Source of the DNA: Henckelia pumila
Lineage: Eukaryota; Streptophyta; Magnoliopsida; Lamiales; Gesneriaceae
Assembly: GCF_033568475.1 (NCBI RefSeq)
Contig: NC_133121.1
Span: 136,556,375-136,620,374, forward strand
Length of the DNA stretch: 64,000 nt
Reading direction: 5' to 3'
Shown here: positions 1 through 10,210 of the stretch, piece after piece
How the letters are laid out: each line of letters starts with the position of its first letter
Numbering within the stretch: position 1 is the stretch's first letter
The notes under the pieces: model-generated
Told to the model about the DNA's origin: nothing
What the model saw: only the letters and a program-made list of their open reading frames with translations
Databases searched by the model: none
Program-made: the position numbers and the translations under genes

Positions 1-1060
1 ATTAACGTATTTGGAAAAAAGAATACAAACAGATTGGAAAGTTAATATTATTTTTGTGAGATACTTAACGTTTTTTTTTTTCCTTAGATTTCGTTTCTTT
101 TTTTTGCAGGCTAAGTTTTTACGCTTTTTTTTAAAAAAATATTATACGTGTTCAAACGAGAATTAATCGATAAAATGGGGGAAAATATTATTTAATTTTC
201 TTTAAAATATATAGTTCATATTTTTTTATTTTTTGCTAAATATATAGTTCATATTTTAAAAAGGCTTATACACCGTTTATACTAGTCAACGAAGCACACG
301 CAGCGCGTGTAACATAATACATGAAATTTATTTGAAAATATTTTGTGTTGTTACGGTATTTTAATTTTAATATTATGATTTAAATGATACTTAATAATTA
401 AAATTTATTATAGAGAAACACTAAATTAAGAGGATATATATTTATGCAAGAATATGTAACAAAATGATGGATGAGAGATTGAGAAACATGGGAGGAAATG
501 GAGATAAGTGGGAAAGTTTTGCATATGAAATTATCATTTTGCCTTTTTTGATAAAAAAAAATTGAAAAAAACAACCAAAAATATATTAATACACTCACAT
601 TAATGACCAAAATCAGTTTTTCTATGAAATTCATCTATTATTAAATAGTAAAATATTTGGGTCCACTCTAATAATGAAGATGTCCAAAAGGATTGAATTG
701 GACTTGGCATCTGGCATGATTTGGGATAATGCTTTATATTTTATAATAAGCACTTCCGCATTCCTTATTTTATTTCAAGCAGGGAATTGGTGAGATGTGT
801 TAGTCACGTTATTATTTATAATAAAAAATAATATTTTAATAAAAAATGATATTTTTTATGAATGATTTAAATAAAAGATTAGTCTCATAAAATTTATCTA
901 TAAAATTTTCTCACATAAGATTTTGTGATTTATTTTATATGTGAAAACCACGATATTTTTTTGATTTGGTCTTTTATGAGGAAGTCTAACAGATTTTTTT
1001 CTATGAAACGACTCAACCCTACTCATATGTTTCGATATACGTGAGATAAAATTTTGAGCT
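1..1060. other. AT-rich intergenic spacer
   Basis: No coding region, RNA gene or recognisable element was found here. The sequence is A+T-rich with short homopolymer runs. The short open frames on the minus strand show no family similarity and read as chance. Confidence 0.6.
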
Positions 1061-1094
1061 AATACTATAGTATATATATATATTGTCGGATGAT

Positions 1095-1277
1095 TGAACT
1101 CAGAATAAAATTTCCCGAAAAAGATCCATGCTCCCATACAAAATGAGAGGAGGATGAAAAAGCAAAAGCAGCAATCGAGTGAGCCACCCGATTAGCCGAC
1201 CTCCAAACGTGAGATAGGTAAATTGAATCATAAGTCTCCAGAAGTCTGCAAATATGCAATGCAATTGAACCCACGTA
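1095..1277 (-). pseudogene. RNase H-like fragment of a plant LINE
   Basis: The minus strand reads an isolated piece resembling the C-terminal part of the RNase H-like (RVT_3) domain found in plant non-LTR retrotransposons and in derived genes. The diagnostic stretch is SHVWRSANRVAHSIAAFAF, near 1160-1220; its Arg-x-x-Asn-x-x-Ala-His core is the usual signature. No reverse transcriptase or start codon precedes it and the frame begins without ATG. It is therefore best read as a 5'-truncated scrap of a LINE, and less likely as an exon of a domesticated RNase H-like gene. Confidence 0.5.
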
Positions 1278-1744
1278 GCTAAAATCCTCCTAATTATACT
1301 TTACAATTTTAATCGTACAAATAAAGATGACTATACTGACATTGTACATAAATTTTCTATTATACAACACGTATCATGTTATGCCATTTTATTAGATATG
1401 GACAATATTCTAATTTATTCAATTACATATCATATACTCAGCAAAAGAATATATTTATTTTGTCAGAAATACTTGGTTACAATTGAGTTTCAAACCCACT
1501 CATACATATACTGATATACATACATATATAACTCATATTACAATAGGTTTTTTTTTTAATGATATTGCAATACATTTTTCATTCTAGTTTGTTTTGTGGG
1601 TCAAAATGTTTCCCCACTAAGATGTATCAAGATTAGAAAATTTCCATTTTTAAATTGAGTTAGGAATTTTATTGAATATGATGTACTTTAAAGGGTTGAG
1701 TTTATAAAAGCAAAGTGTATTACTCTAACGTAAAAGCAAAAGAT

Positions 1745-1915
1745 TAAGGTAGTGTTCGAAAGAGTTTTTAGGAATAATTTTTCAACTTTTCTTTCACAAA
1801 ATTTTAAATTTTTGTGAATGAAAAGTTGAGAAGTAATTCCTTAAAACTCTTCCAAACACTTTTGTAAATGAAAAGTTGAGGAGTGCTTCCTAAAAACTCT
1901 CCCAAACACGACCTA
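1745..1915. repeat. hAT-like MITE, fold-back
   Basis: This is a short element with complementary ends: the left end has TAGTGTTCGAAAGAG and the right end reads CTCCCAAACACGACCTA. The body folds on itself through the motif around AAAAGTTGAG. The right arm is present twice in tandem, at about 1820-1856 and 1866-1914, so one arm has been duplicated. The GTGTTTGG-type terminus is common in non-autonomous hAT-like elements of dicots; family assignment is by terminus only. Confidence 0.5.
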
Positions 1916-2115
1916 AAATTCAGATATATAATGTCATTCAGAACCCGGAGATATCATGTTATATGGATTATATATAACTAAATGTAACGTGAAATATTAA
2001 ATTTTCATTAAAATATAATTTAAGTATCATTAACACAAAGGAAAAACAATTGGACAATTTGGCCAATTGGGGGTATTGCCATTGCCTGAAATATAAGAAA
2101 ATTCCACACGCGTAT

Positions 2116-2147
2116 GATTATTATTATTATTATTATTATTATTATTT
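2116..2147. repeat. (ATT)n microsatellite
   Basis: About ten ATT triplets in a row. Confidence 0.9.
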
Positions 2148-2711
2148 GATTTTTTCGGGATAGCGTGCATCAAATGTGATTCTCTTTAGGTGTGTTATAT
2201 TTTAATGTGTTGACTGTTGGATTCCTAAATGATGTCATCTCACAAAAATTTATATCCAATTTAATAATCATTTACCAATTTAATAATCATTTGCTTGTAT
2301 GATTTTTAAAATATTTTCCCACCAGTGTCAAATATCATTGTCTGGTTTGATTACAAAAACAATTAACTTTTTTTTAAATACCGTTTTAAAATATGCCATA
2401 GAATGACTATATAGCAAAATCCTTATATATTTATACAGGTTAATACAAAATAATCATATAACATAAAATAATATAAATTTTGAATATAGTTAACTAAAAT
2501 TCGTGAAATTAATTCATTTTTACTATGGATTTTTGTCGTCTTGTGGGCTGTGGCATGTGATCTCCAAAGTTCAAGTTCGAGATCCAAGAACCACCGCATT
2601 CCCAGCTTAAAAAATAGACACAAACACACAAACTTTATATATATATATATATATATACTAGATAAAGAACTACTTGAATTCCCATCTCAGCAACAAGAAA
2701 TCGGCCAAGAA

Positions 2712-2933
2712 ATGACATCACCAATTGCAGTGGAGGTTTCGAGATCCACACAAGTGCATAACAACCCAAGTACTAGTAGTTGTGTGGTAGGCTCGCAAAG
2801 CAGCTTTGATGTGGATGATTTCTTTGATTTTCCTAACGAGGGTCCTTCACTTTGGAATGGTTTACCAAGTTTCTCGAGAATGATCGTTCTTGATTTTGAA
2901 TCATCTACATTGTATTTTTCAGTTCCAGTGTAA
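2712..2933 (+). CDS. Small hypothetical ORF, unrecognised
   Basis: This is a 73-residue open frame starting at the ATG at 2712 and ending with TAA at 2931-2933. It is rich in Ser and acidic or Phe residues (core DVDDFFDFPNEGP). A TA-rich run lies about 55 bases upstream and could be read as a TATA region. The frame is open further upstream to 2541, but that part translates the TA microsatellite and looks non-coding. No family is recognised. It could be the first exon of a gene, a gene fragment or chance. Confidence 0.2.
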   Translation: MTSPIAVEVSRSTQVHNNPSTSSCVVGSQSSFDVDDFFDFPNEGPSLWNGLPSFSRMIVLDFESSTLYFSVPV

Positions 2934-3506
2934 AAGAAAACGAAGTGTCCATTGCATGTTCAAACATGATCCATACAGTTGTTTCGAAACAATGGTGTTT
3001 TCGACCCGAATTCTAAAATCTACCAACTCAACTTAAAAGATAGCAGAATTTTAAGTAACGAGTTAATGGAAAAGTGTAAAGAAACGGTGAAATTATAAGT
3101 ACAAACGCCTGGAAGATGCTACTAGAAAGTGTCAATCAAGTTCAAACTCATTTACACATAAACATGCTATCAATTATTATCCATCTGAAAATAAAAGATT
3201 ATGTGGGGGAGGCTGAGGATCGTTTCTATTGGTTAATTTTGCTCAGATCCAAAGACAACAATTATGGAAAGAATGCATGTTTGCTTCAGTAAAACCTGCA
3301 TGCATAATCAAGTTGGCACGAGTAAGTAAAAACCAAACTACCATAACATCATATTGCCAGAAAAATTAAGATATATATAACATAATCGAGGGATCATAAA
3401 AAACATAACAACGAAAACTTACTTAAACATTGTGCGCAGACAAGACGGAAAATGATGATTGTGTTCCACACCAAATAAACAGTTAGTCGACAGCATTTGC
3501 TAGTAG

Positions 3507-5515
3507 TCAACCCCAGGCCATGGAGCACGCATAATTAACCACTAATTTACCATCAAAACCAAAATTCTGAAATGCAAAGATGATTGTTAAAGACAAATAA
3601 GCAAAATAATATCTGCATAACTCTATTTCTCAAAAGTTGGGAGTTATAATAGGACAAGGTTAGAATAAAACTTGCAATGTCCTAAACTCATAGGATCCGA
3701 ACCATTAGGAAATTAAAACTCGACCTTCTTTTCAAGGCATATCCTCAAAATTAATAAAAGCTCCACATAGATAAACAAAGGATAATTCGGCTAAGTCGAA
3801 TCAACATAACTCCAGAACTACGGCACAAACAGCAGATCCCATAAAAAAATGACTCATAAGATTATAGACTTACATTATATAGATCGATGACCAACTCATC
3901 TGGATTTGGCGAGAAGGCGCTGTTCACATACACAAACTACCAAAAAAAAGAGGAAATTTAGAACATTTCGAATATGACTTAAATTTCATGACCATTTTCA
4001 AATGCATAAAATCACTTGCCAAAGTTTCCCTGTGAAGTTGACGACGAAGAAAATCAATCACTTTTACAAACTTATCAGCCCCAGCAATCTGCATTTCAGT
4101 AAAATTCAACTCACTGCATAGAAACATAAAATTGAATCTCGAGACAAGAAAATTCTCTTTCCTGAGAATTTCAAATAAACAAAACTTTGATTTCAAATGA
4201 ACAAAACTTTTTTATAGCGCCCCAAGGTTATCGAAAGTTTGTAAGAAATAAATGTTGAACTGTGATATTTCCCAGTGTTTTCATAACCGGACCGGTAATC
4301 GAACCGGTCTACATGGAAAAAACGGTCCAACCGGTCGGACCGTTTTAACCGGACGATCGAACCGGAAAACCGTTTATATAATTTAATATAATAAATAATA
4401 TATTTTAAATTTTAAAAACTCAAAAATTATGTAAATAGACAAAAAAATATATATTTAACATATTTTGAAAACTAAATAAACATTTAAATATATTCAAAAT
4501 ATCAATTATAATTATAAATTATTTAAATAATAAATTATCTGATTTTAAAAAAACAATAATTATTAAAATAAATTTTTAAATGAAGTAAAAATTCTAAATA
4601 ATAATGTATATATATATATATAAATAATAAATTTAAAGTTTTAAAAATAAAAAAATCTTAAATTTTCAAAAAAAAAAAAAAAAAAATTCGAAAAACCGGT
4701 TCAACCGGTTCTTGAACGGTCCAACCGGTTCTTGACCGGTTTTGACCGGTTGGACCGATTTTCCGGTTTTTGGAGTCGGTCCGGACCGGAGAACCGACCG
4801 GTTCCCGGTCGAACCGGCCGGTCCGGTCCGGTTCCAAAAACATTGATATTTCCCATTATCAATTATCTATTAAAGTAAAAAGAAATCAGGTAAATTACTT
4901 GGGTATGAATATTGATGATAGAATAAATCATTTTGGCTCTTGCATTGTGACATTGAAGTAATAGTCATTTAATTTTTGGTACATGTTATTTCAGTAATGA
5001 ATAAAACATGTTTTAACTGAATCTGTAAGTGGAACGAAGGATGAGTTTGTCAGCTAAGATCACACTCTTTTTACTTGTCATTCGTATTAGTTTAACCATT
5101 CTGATATGAACCTGAACCAGTCTAGATTGGATCCTCAGGTTCCATCAAATTCGAACACAAAGAAGAAGAATTTAAACCCAGAAACAAGCTCCAATCATCA
5201 CTCACTCTCTATCAGAGATAAAAACCAGTAAGTCATGCAAAAAATTTATCGAATGCAAGAAAAACAAAAAAAAAACCTTGAATTTAGCTTGTTTGAGGAT
5301 TGGAGCGTCACCGGTTGCTCTTAGGTGAACTACCACTGCATCAAAATCAATATGAACTGATAATATGGAGGGAGAATGGGAGAGAAATTATCTACCATGA
5401 TCGGATTATTAACAAATTAATTGGAAAAAGTTAACATTCAAACTATAAATAAATAAAAAAAAACAAAAATTTTGCAAATTGGAAGAAACCAACCTTTACG
5501 GGTCTCCGACGTCAT
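3507..5515 (-). CDS. ATG12: Ubiquitin-like autophagy protein ATG12
   Basis: Five coding exons: 5515-5494, 5335-5277, 4088-4020, 3936-3874 and 3566-3507, giving 90 residues and a TGA stop. ATG12 is a ubiquitin-fold modifier conjugated to ATG5 through its C-terminal glycine; the conjugate drives ATG8 lipidation in autophagy. Visible hallmarks are [16 protein letters not shown] near the N-terminus, [14 protein letters not shown] in the middle, [14 protein letters not shown], and the conserved tail NYACSMAWG ending in the conjugating Gly90. Arabidopsis ATG12 proteins are a few residues longer at the N-terminus. All phases join cleanly. The donor after exon 3 is GC (TTG|GCAAGT), so intron 3 is predicted as GC-AG. 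Intron 2 (1188 nt) carries a fold-back element. An LTR-like repeat begins 6 nt upstream of the ATG, so the native leader is either displaced or replaced. Confidence 0.93.
4275..4843. mobile_element. Fold-back/MITE-like DNA element in ATG12 intron 2
   Basis: A 569-bp element whose ends are inverted: the left reads GTGTTTTCATAACCGGACCGG-like sequence and the right reads CCGGTCCGGTTCCAAAAACAT. It is flanked by identical 12-bp direct repeats, TGATATTTCCCA, at 4263-4274 and 4844-4855, which look like a target-site duplication. Both arms are dense in CCGGT/ACCGG motifs (about 4288-4375 and 4695-4840) around an AT-rich core. It has no coding capacity. The duplication length fits Mutator-type insertion (9-12 bp) better than hAT (8 bp), but the superfamily is inferred. 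Confidence 0.7.
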
Positions 5516-5521
5516 CGTAAA

Positions 5522-6763
5522 TGTAGTGACCCGCCTGGATCACCTACTAACTAGCTGTGTTAAGCATGCAATTAGCTTAATATTTAACAAAACAGTTATT
5601 ATTCAAACTTAATAGAGTTTATCACGGAAACTTAAATACAAACTAATTTACAAGATAACCGGCATAACACAATAAACCTAACAAAATCCAAGTGTTTTCA
5701 CCCAAAATATATACACACGAAATCGACTGTAGCATAAAACTCATGACATCTCCCGAACCTGCAACTAACCCTGTCTTGTCCACCTGCTCCATCCAGTTTT
5801 AGACCAGCCCCGTGGAATGGGGTGTCCAAAATAATACCAAGGACGTGAGCGACTAACGCCCAGTATGTAAATATGAGTACACAAAACTTAATATGATGCA
5901 TGTAGCGTGATGTGATTGGGGTGACTGGTCAAGTATCAAGTCTAGCTCAGACTAGGCGTCAATAAGTATGTAGATCTGGGAGTCCAACCACTGGTGACTC
6001 ACACACTCGTCTAGATCAACGTAGTATCAGTCTCCGCTCATGGGGTAACTCCCGGTGTCAAACAATATAAATAGGTGTAGGGCTGAGTGACCTACGACAA
6101 AGACTATCTCGAAGGAGATACGGTTCAACGTGTATGTGCACATATGTTTAAAGCAGTAAAACATGTATAATGATTCATGACACATAAAATGCAACACATA
6201 AGTATGCATACTCAGTCAATAATTAAGTACATCAACCAACACTTAATTTACCACAGAAAATATCAAGTATTTCTCGAATAATCCAATCCTGAGGCAAAAT
6301 CATTTATTTCACACATCAAACTAACATTTTCAGAAATTCATAATTCATATTAAAGCATCCTATCAATGCCCAATTAACATTCTGGAATTTCCGAAAAATG
6401 ACCATAAATTCCAGAACTACTATATACAATTTTTAAAGTATTCCAAAACTCAGGTATCCAATAATTCAACTCAATAATTCGAAACTCTCGAAACAAATAT
6501 ACTGAAAAAATAGAAAATTTGATCGATAACTCCAATCGGCTCAAATATAGCACCTGTGACCAACAAATAATCATATATAAATCATATAATTTCGAAATTA
6601 CGAATCCCCAAATTCGAAACCCTAGAATTCGATTTATACCTCAAGACTTCGAATTAAATCTCCAAACGACTAAAAAAGATCTCCCCTAAGCTGATCGGCG
6701 GTCTTCGACGGCAAGATACGGCGGAAGCCGGAATTCGGGTTTCGGGTAACGCGATAAAACCTT
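5522..6763 (-). mobile_element. LTR-like repeat abutting the ATG12 start
   Basis: This repeat on the minus strand ends in GGGTCACTACA, a typical 3' end of Ty3/gypsy-type plant LTRs. It contains the phrase GACACCCCATTCCACGGGGC and a GGGCGTTAGTCGCTCACGTCC-like stretch that I associate with such LTRs. GTAAA is present on both sides (5517-5521 and 6764-6768), which could be the target duplication, although the far inner end is not the canonical TG. There is no internal region, so it would be a solo or partial LTR and a fossil. It lies in the same orientation as ATG12 and stops 6 nt before its ATG. Age cannot be judged from one LTR. Confidence 0.45.
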
Positions 6764-6978
6764 GTAAAATGAGTAAGTACCACTAGTTAGCTCTATTCGC
6801 AAGGATTCCGAATCCATACTTATTTTTTATTTTCGAAAATGGCCACAAATGAAAGAGATATATGTATAAAAAGTGACGGGAAAAGTTTTGGAAAAAAAAA
6901 TAAAATAGAAAAGAACCGAGAAACTAAGGAGATGATTTTAGTAGGAGAAAGAAACGTTACACACACACATTATATCAT

Positions 6979-7742
6979 AAGATTAAAAATTATTTTGGTA
7001 CATACATTTTTGATAAAATGTTAAATTGATACCTGAACTATTGAAAATGATTTAATTGGTATATGTTGATCAAAATCAAAAGTCAATTTTGTCCTTTACT
7101 TAAATTGTTTTTGAGTTTAATATTGTTATTAAATTTATTAATTGAACTACATAAATATTTTTGTCTTTTAAAGTAATATATTAATTATAATTATAAATAT
7201 AAATTCATATTTACTAATTACTATACTATAAAAAATATTATATATCATGTATACAAAAAAATATTCAACGTAAAATTTTTAGATCATAAATGAAAAGACA
7301 CACACATATATATCATTTTTATTTTGATTAATATAAATAATAATATTATAACATAGATAAACAAAAAAATATCTTTTATTATATATTTTTAATATATATT
7401 ATTTTTGAATATATAATTTATCAATTGTTGTATATATGTGTATGTACATGTTTGTATTAATTAATATTTACAATGTTTCGTACAAAAAATACGATCCCTT
7501 GTTTATAATATAAAATTTAAATAAATATAAATTTATGCTTATAATTGTATTAATAAACTAATTTTGAAAAATAAAATGTGTATCTATTTTAATTTAACAA
7601 AAATATTAGACTTTGAAATAATGTAGATAAAGGGTAAAATTGACTTTATAAGTTGATTATGTACCAATTAAATCATTTTCAATAGTTCATGTACCAATTT
7701 AACATTTTATCAATAATTTGTGTATCAAAATGAATTTTACTC
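6979..7742. repeat. Long-TIR non-autonomous element
   Basis: A 760-bp segment with inverted arms of about 110 bp. The left arm around TTAAATTGATACCTGAACTA is matched in reverse by TAGTTCATGTACCAATTTAA on the right. The middle is almost pure A+T with no open frame. It is probably a MITE or fold-back transposon; no clear target duplication was found. Confidence 0.55.
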
Positions 7743-7910
7743 ATTATCACAATGTAACAATAACAATAACAATATCAATAAAATTTGTCAAAAAAAAATA
7801 TCAATATAATTGTGTGTATTTTTAAAAACTTGACCTGATTTAAAATTATTTCAACTGCAATGTACCATAAATTAAATATGTATTTTAATGTCTTCTATCA
7901 CCCAATATTT

Positions 7911-8373
7911 ACTGATACATATTTTTAACACACAATTCAATTATTTGGCTTAATTAACTTTAAAAATAAAATACGTTTTACTACAGTTGATCATCGGAAG
8001 AAGTATACTCCCTCACAAGCTCTAACCGTCTCGCATTTTTTATGCCTAATAATAATACACCATTTACTCATCTTTAGATAATGAAGAATTTTTTTTAAAA
8101 GAAAAGTATTTTTATTGATTATTATTAGAATTTACTAATACATATTTTTAACACACAATTCAATTATTTGACTTAATTAACTTTAAAAACAAGGCACGTG
8201 TTATTACAGTTGATCAGCGAAAGAAGTCTACTTCCTCACAAGCCTTCGCCGTCTCACATTCTTTTATAACTAATAATAATACATAATTTACTCAAATTTC
8301 AAAAACATCTTTAGATTATCTGTGAAGATTTTTTTTAAAAAGAAAAGTATTTTTTTATTGAATATTATTAGAT
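7911..8373. repeat. Tandem duplication, two units of about 225-240 bp
   Basis: Unit 1 (7911-8131) and unit 2 (8133-8373) start with almost the same sequence (ACTGATACATATTTTTAACA and ACTAATACATATTTTTAACA) and stay alignable through to ATTATTAG. The second unit carries small insertions. There is no coding frame in either unit. Confidence 0.65.
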
Positions 8374-8576
8374 TTTTAAAAATAAAAAATAGCATTTTTT
8401 TGAGTAAAAAAAAAAATATTTAATATGATCATCCGACTCAAAAATCAATTAGATCTCAGGTTTGAAACGTATATGTAACAAATCTTTTAAATCTTTCGTA
8501 ATGTTGTAAGTTTGACTTTATTTTGTTATATTTTGGATCGTTTTTTTAAATATATATATATATATATATATATTGA

Positions 8577-8691
8577 TGAGTGCACCTTATGGTGCAAAAA
8601 ATCTGTGTGCGATCGAGTTTTAGTGATTCTTTTTTGCATCACTAAAACCTGATCGCACACAGATTTTCTGAACCCTACGGTGCAGGTGATG
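8577..8691. repeat. Short hairpin MITE
   Basis: A near-complete inverted repeat: AATCTGTGTGCGATC then TTTTAGTGAT on the left, ATCACTAAAAC then GATCGCACACAGATT on the right, with outer arms containing GCACC and GGTGC. The apex sequence (TTTTAGTGAT ... GCATCACTAAAAC) also occurs between the units of the palindromic array at 9058-9878, so the two are probably one family. Confidence 0.65.
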
Positions 8692-8981
8692 AAAATAAAT
8701 AATTGGAAAAAAAACACATTAATTATGTAATAATAGATTTAAAATATTAATAGTATTTTACTTTTTTGTATTTGAAAGAGTGCATGATAGAATTTTTAAA
8801 TAAATTAATTAATTCAAGAGTCATATATAAATAAATAATTGGAAAAACACATTAATTATGTAATAATAGAGAAAGAATAGTCATGTAAATTCACAAATGA
8901 ACTCACTTATTTATAAATGTAGTAATAGTAATAATGATAATAATAATAATATTACAAGTTTTGCCCGTCAAAAAAAAAAAT

Positions 8982-8983
<2 letters not shown>

Positions 8984-9044
<61 letters not shown>
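8984..9044. repeat. (TA)n microsatellite
   Basis: About thirty uninterrupted TA units directly in front of the palindromic array. Confidence 0.95.
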
Positions 9045-9048
<4 letters not shown>

Positions 9049-9057
9049 GAGTTCTTT

Positions 9058-9496
9058 TATGGTGCCCAACATTATATGTCCACTTCATGTCCACCATGTA
9101 CAATAGATGAGTTGACCGGTACACGGTACCGGGTTTCAGTGGTTGGGGACGAGTTGAACATCATTGGTTGGGCAGCTGAGAAAGGACTTTTCAGCTGCCC
9201 AACAATATTTCTCCACCTCGTCCCCGACCACCGGGTTTTAGTTGTTTTTTCTTTATTTTTCGCATCACTAAAACACGGTACCGGGTTTTAGTGGTTGGGG
9301 ACGAGTTGAACATCATTGGTTGGGCAGCTGAGAAAGGACTTTTCAGCTACCCAACAATATTTTTCCACCTCGTCCCCGATTACTAAAACCCGGTATCGGG
9401 TTTTAGTTATTTTTTTTATTTTTCGCATCACTAAAACACAGTACCGAGTTTTAGTGGTTGGGGACGAGTTGGACATCATTGGTTGGACAACTGAGA

Positions 9497-9534
<38 letters not shown>

Positions 9535-9646
9535 ATTTTCAGTCGGGTTTTAGTTATTTTTTTAAAAAAAATTCGTATCACTAAAACCCACTACCGGGTT
9601 TTAGTTGTCGGGGACGAGTTGGTTATCATTGGTTGGGCAGCTGAAA

Positions 9647-9698
<52 letters not shown>

Positions 9699-9878
9699 GT
9701 CCAACAATTTCTGTCCACCTCGTTCCCGACCACTAAAACCCGGTACCGGATTTTAGATGTTTTTTTTTAATTTTTCGCATCACTAAAACACGATACAGGA
9801 TTTTAGTGGTCGGAAACGAGTTGAACATTATTAGTTGGGAGCTGAAAATTTCTATATATATATATATATAAAATCTCG
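9058..9878. repeat. Array of five nested palindromic units
   Basis: About five copies of a 160-200-bp unit, each an imperfect inverted repeat. The left arm contains GGTTGGGGACGAGTTG and TTGGTTGGGCAGCTGA; the right arm contains TCAGCTGCCCAACAA and CCACCTCGTCCCCGACC. Units are separated by a spacer ending in CGCATCACTAAAACAC. Units begin near 9110, 9275, 9438, 9588 and 9788. The first two have a short loop (AAAGGACTTT). In units 3, 4 and 5 the loop is a (TA)n run (about 9500-9531, 9651-9696 and 9854-9871), and units 3 and 5 have lost most of the right arm. It looks like a MITE that multiplied in tandem. It has no real coding frame; ORFs across it translate repeats. Confidence 0.75.
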
Positions 9879-10210
9879 ATGATGGCCGATGGGGTTAAAC
9901 ATACAAGTGTAAACTTTATTTGTCACCAACTGCAAGGACAATCAAGAATTTCTTTATTAATTACATCCCTTTTCACAATTTGTATGAAGCACAACACAAG
10001 CTTCCACTCAGACCAAAAAAATGAAGTAAAAAAAAAAGAAGAAATAAACAGAGGAAAAAAAAGAAGACATGACAAAATGAAAGGTCACTTAAGTTATTCC
10101 TCGGTCCTCACTCCTCTCACCAACCTCTTTATATACTATAAAACATAAAACATGAGCTTTGATTCTAAAACAAGCCACTTCTGTTAGGATGGAAATCACT
10201 CCGAAGCCAG

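Noticed and set aside
9288-9696. ORFs on both strands with Tyr-Ile repeats
   Set aside because: Translations of the palindromic units and TA microsatellites.
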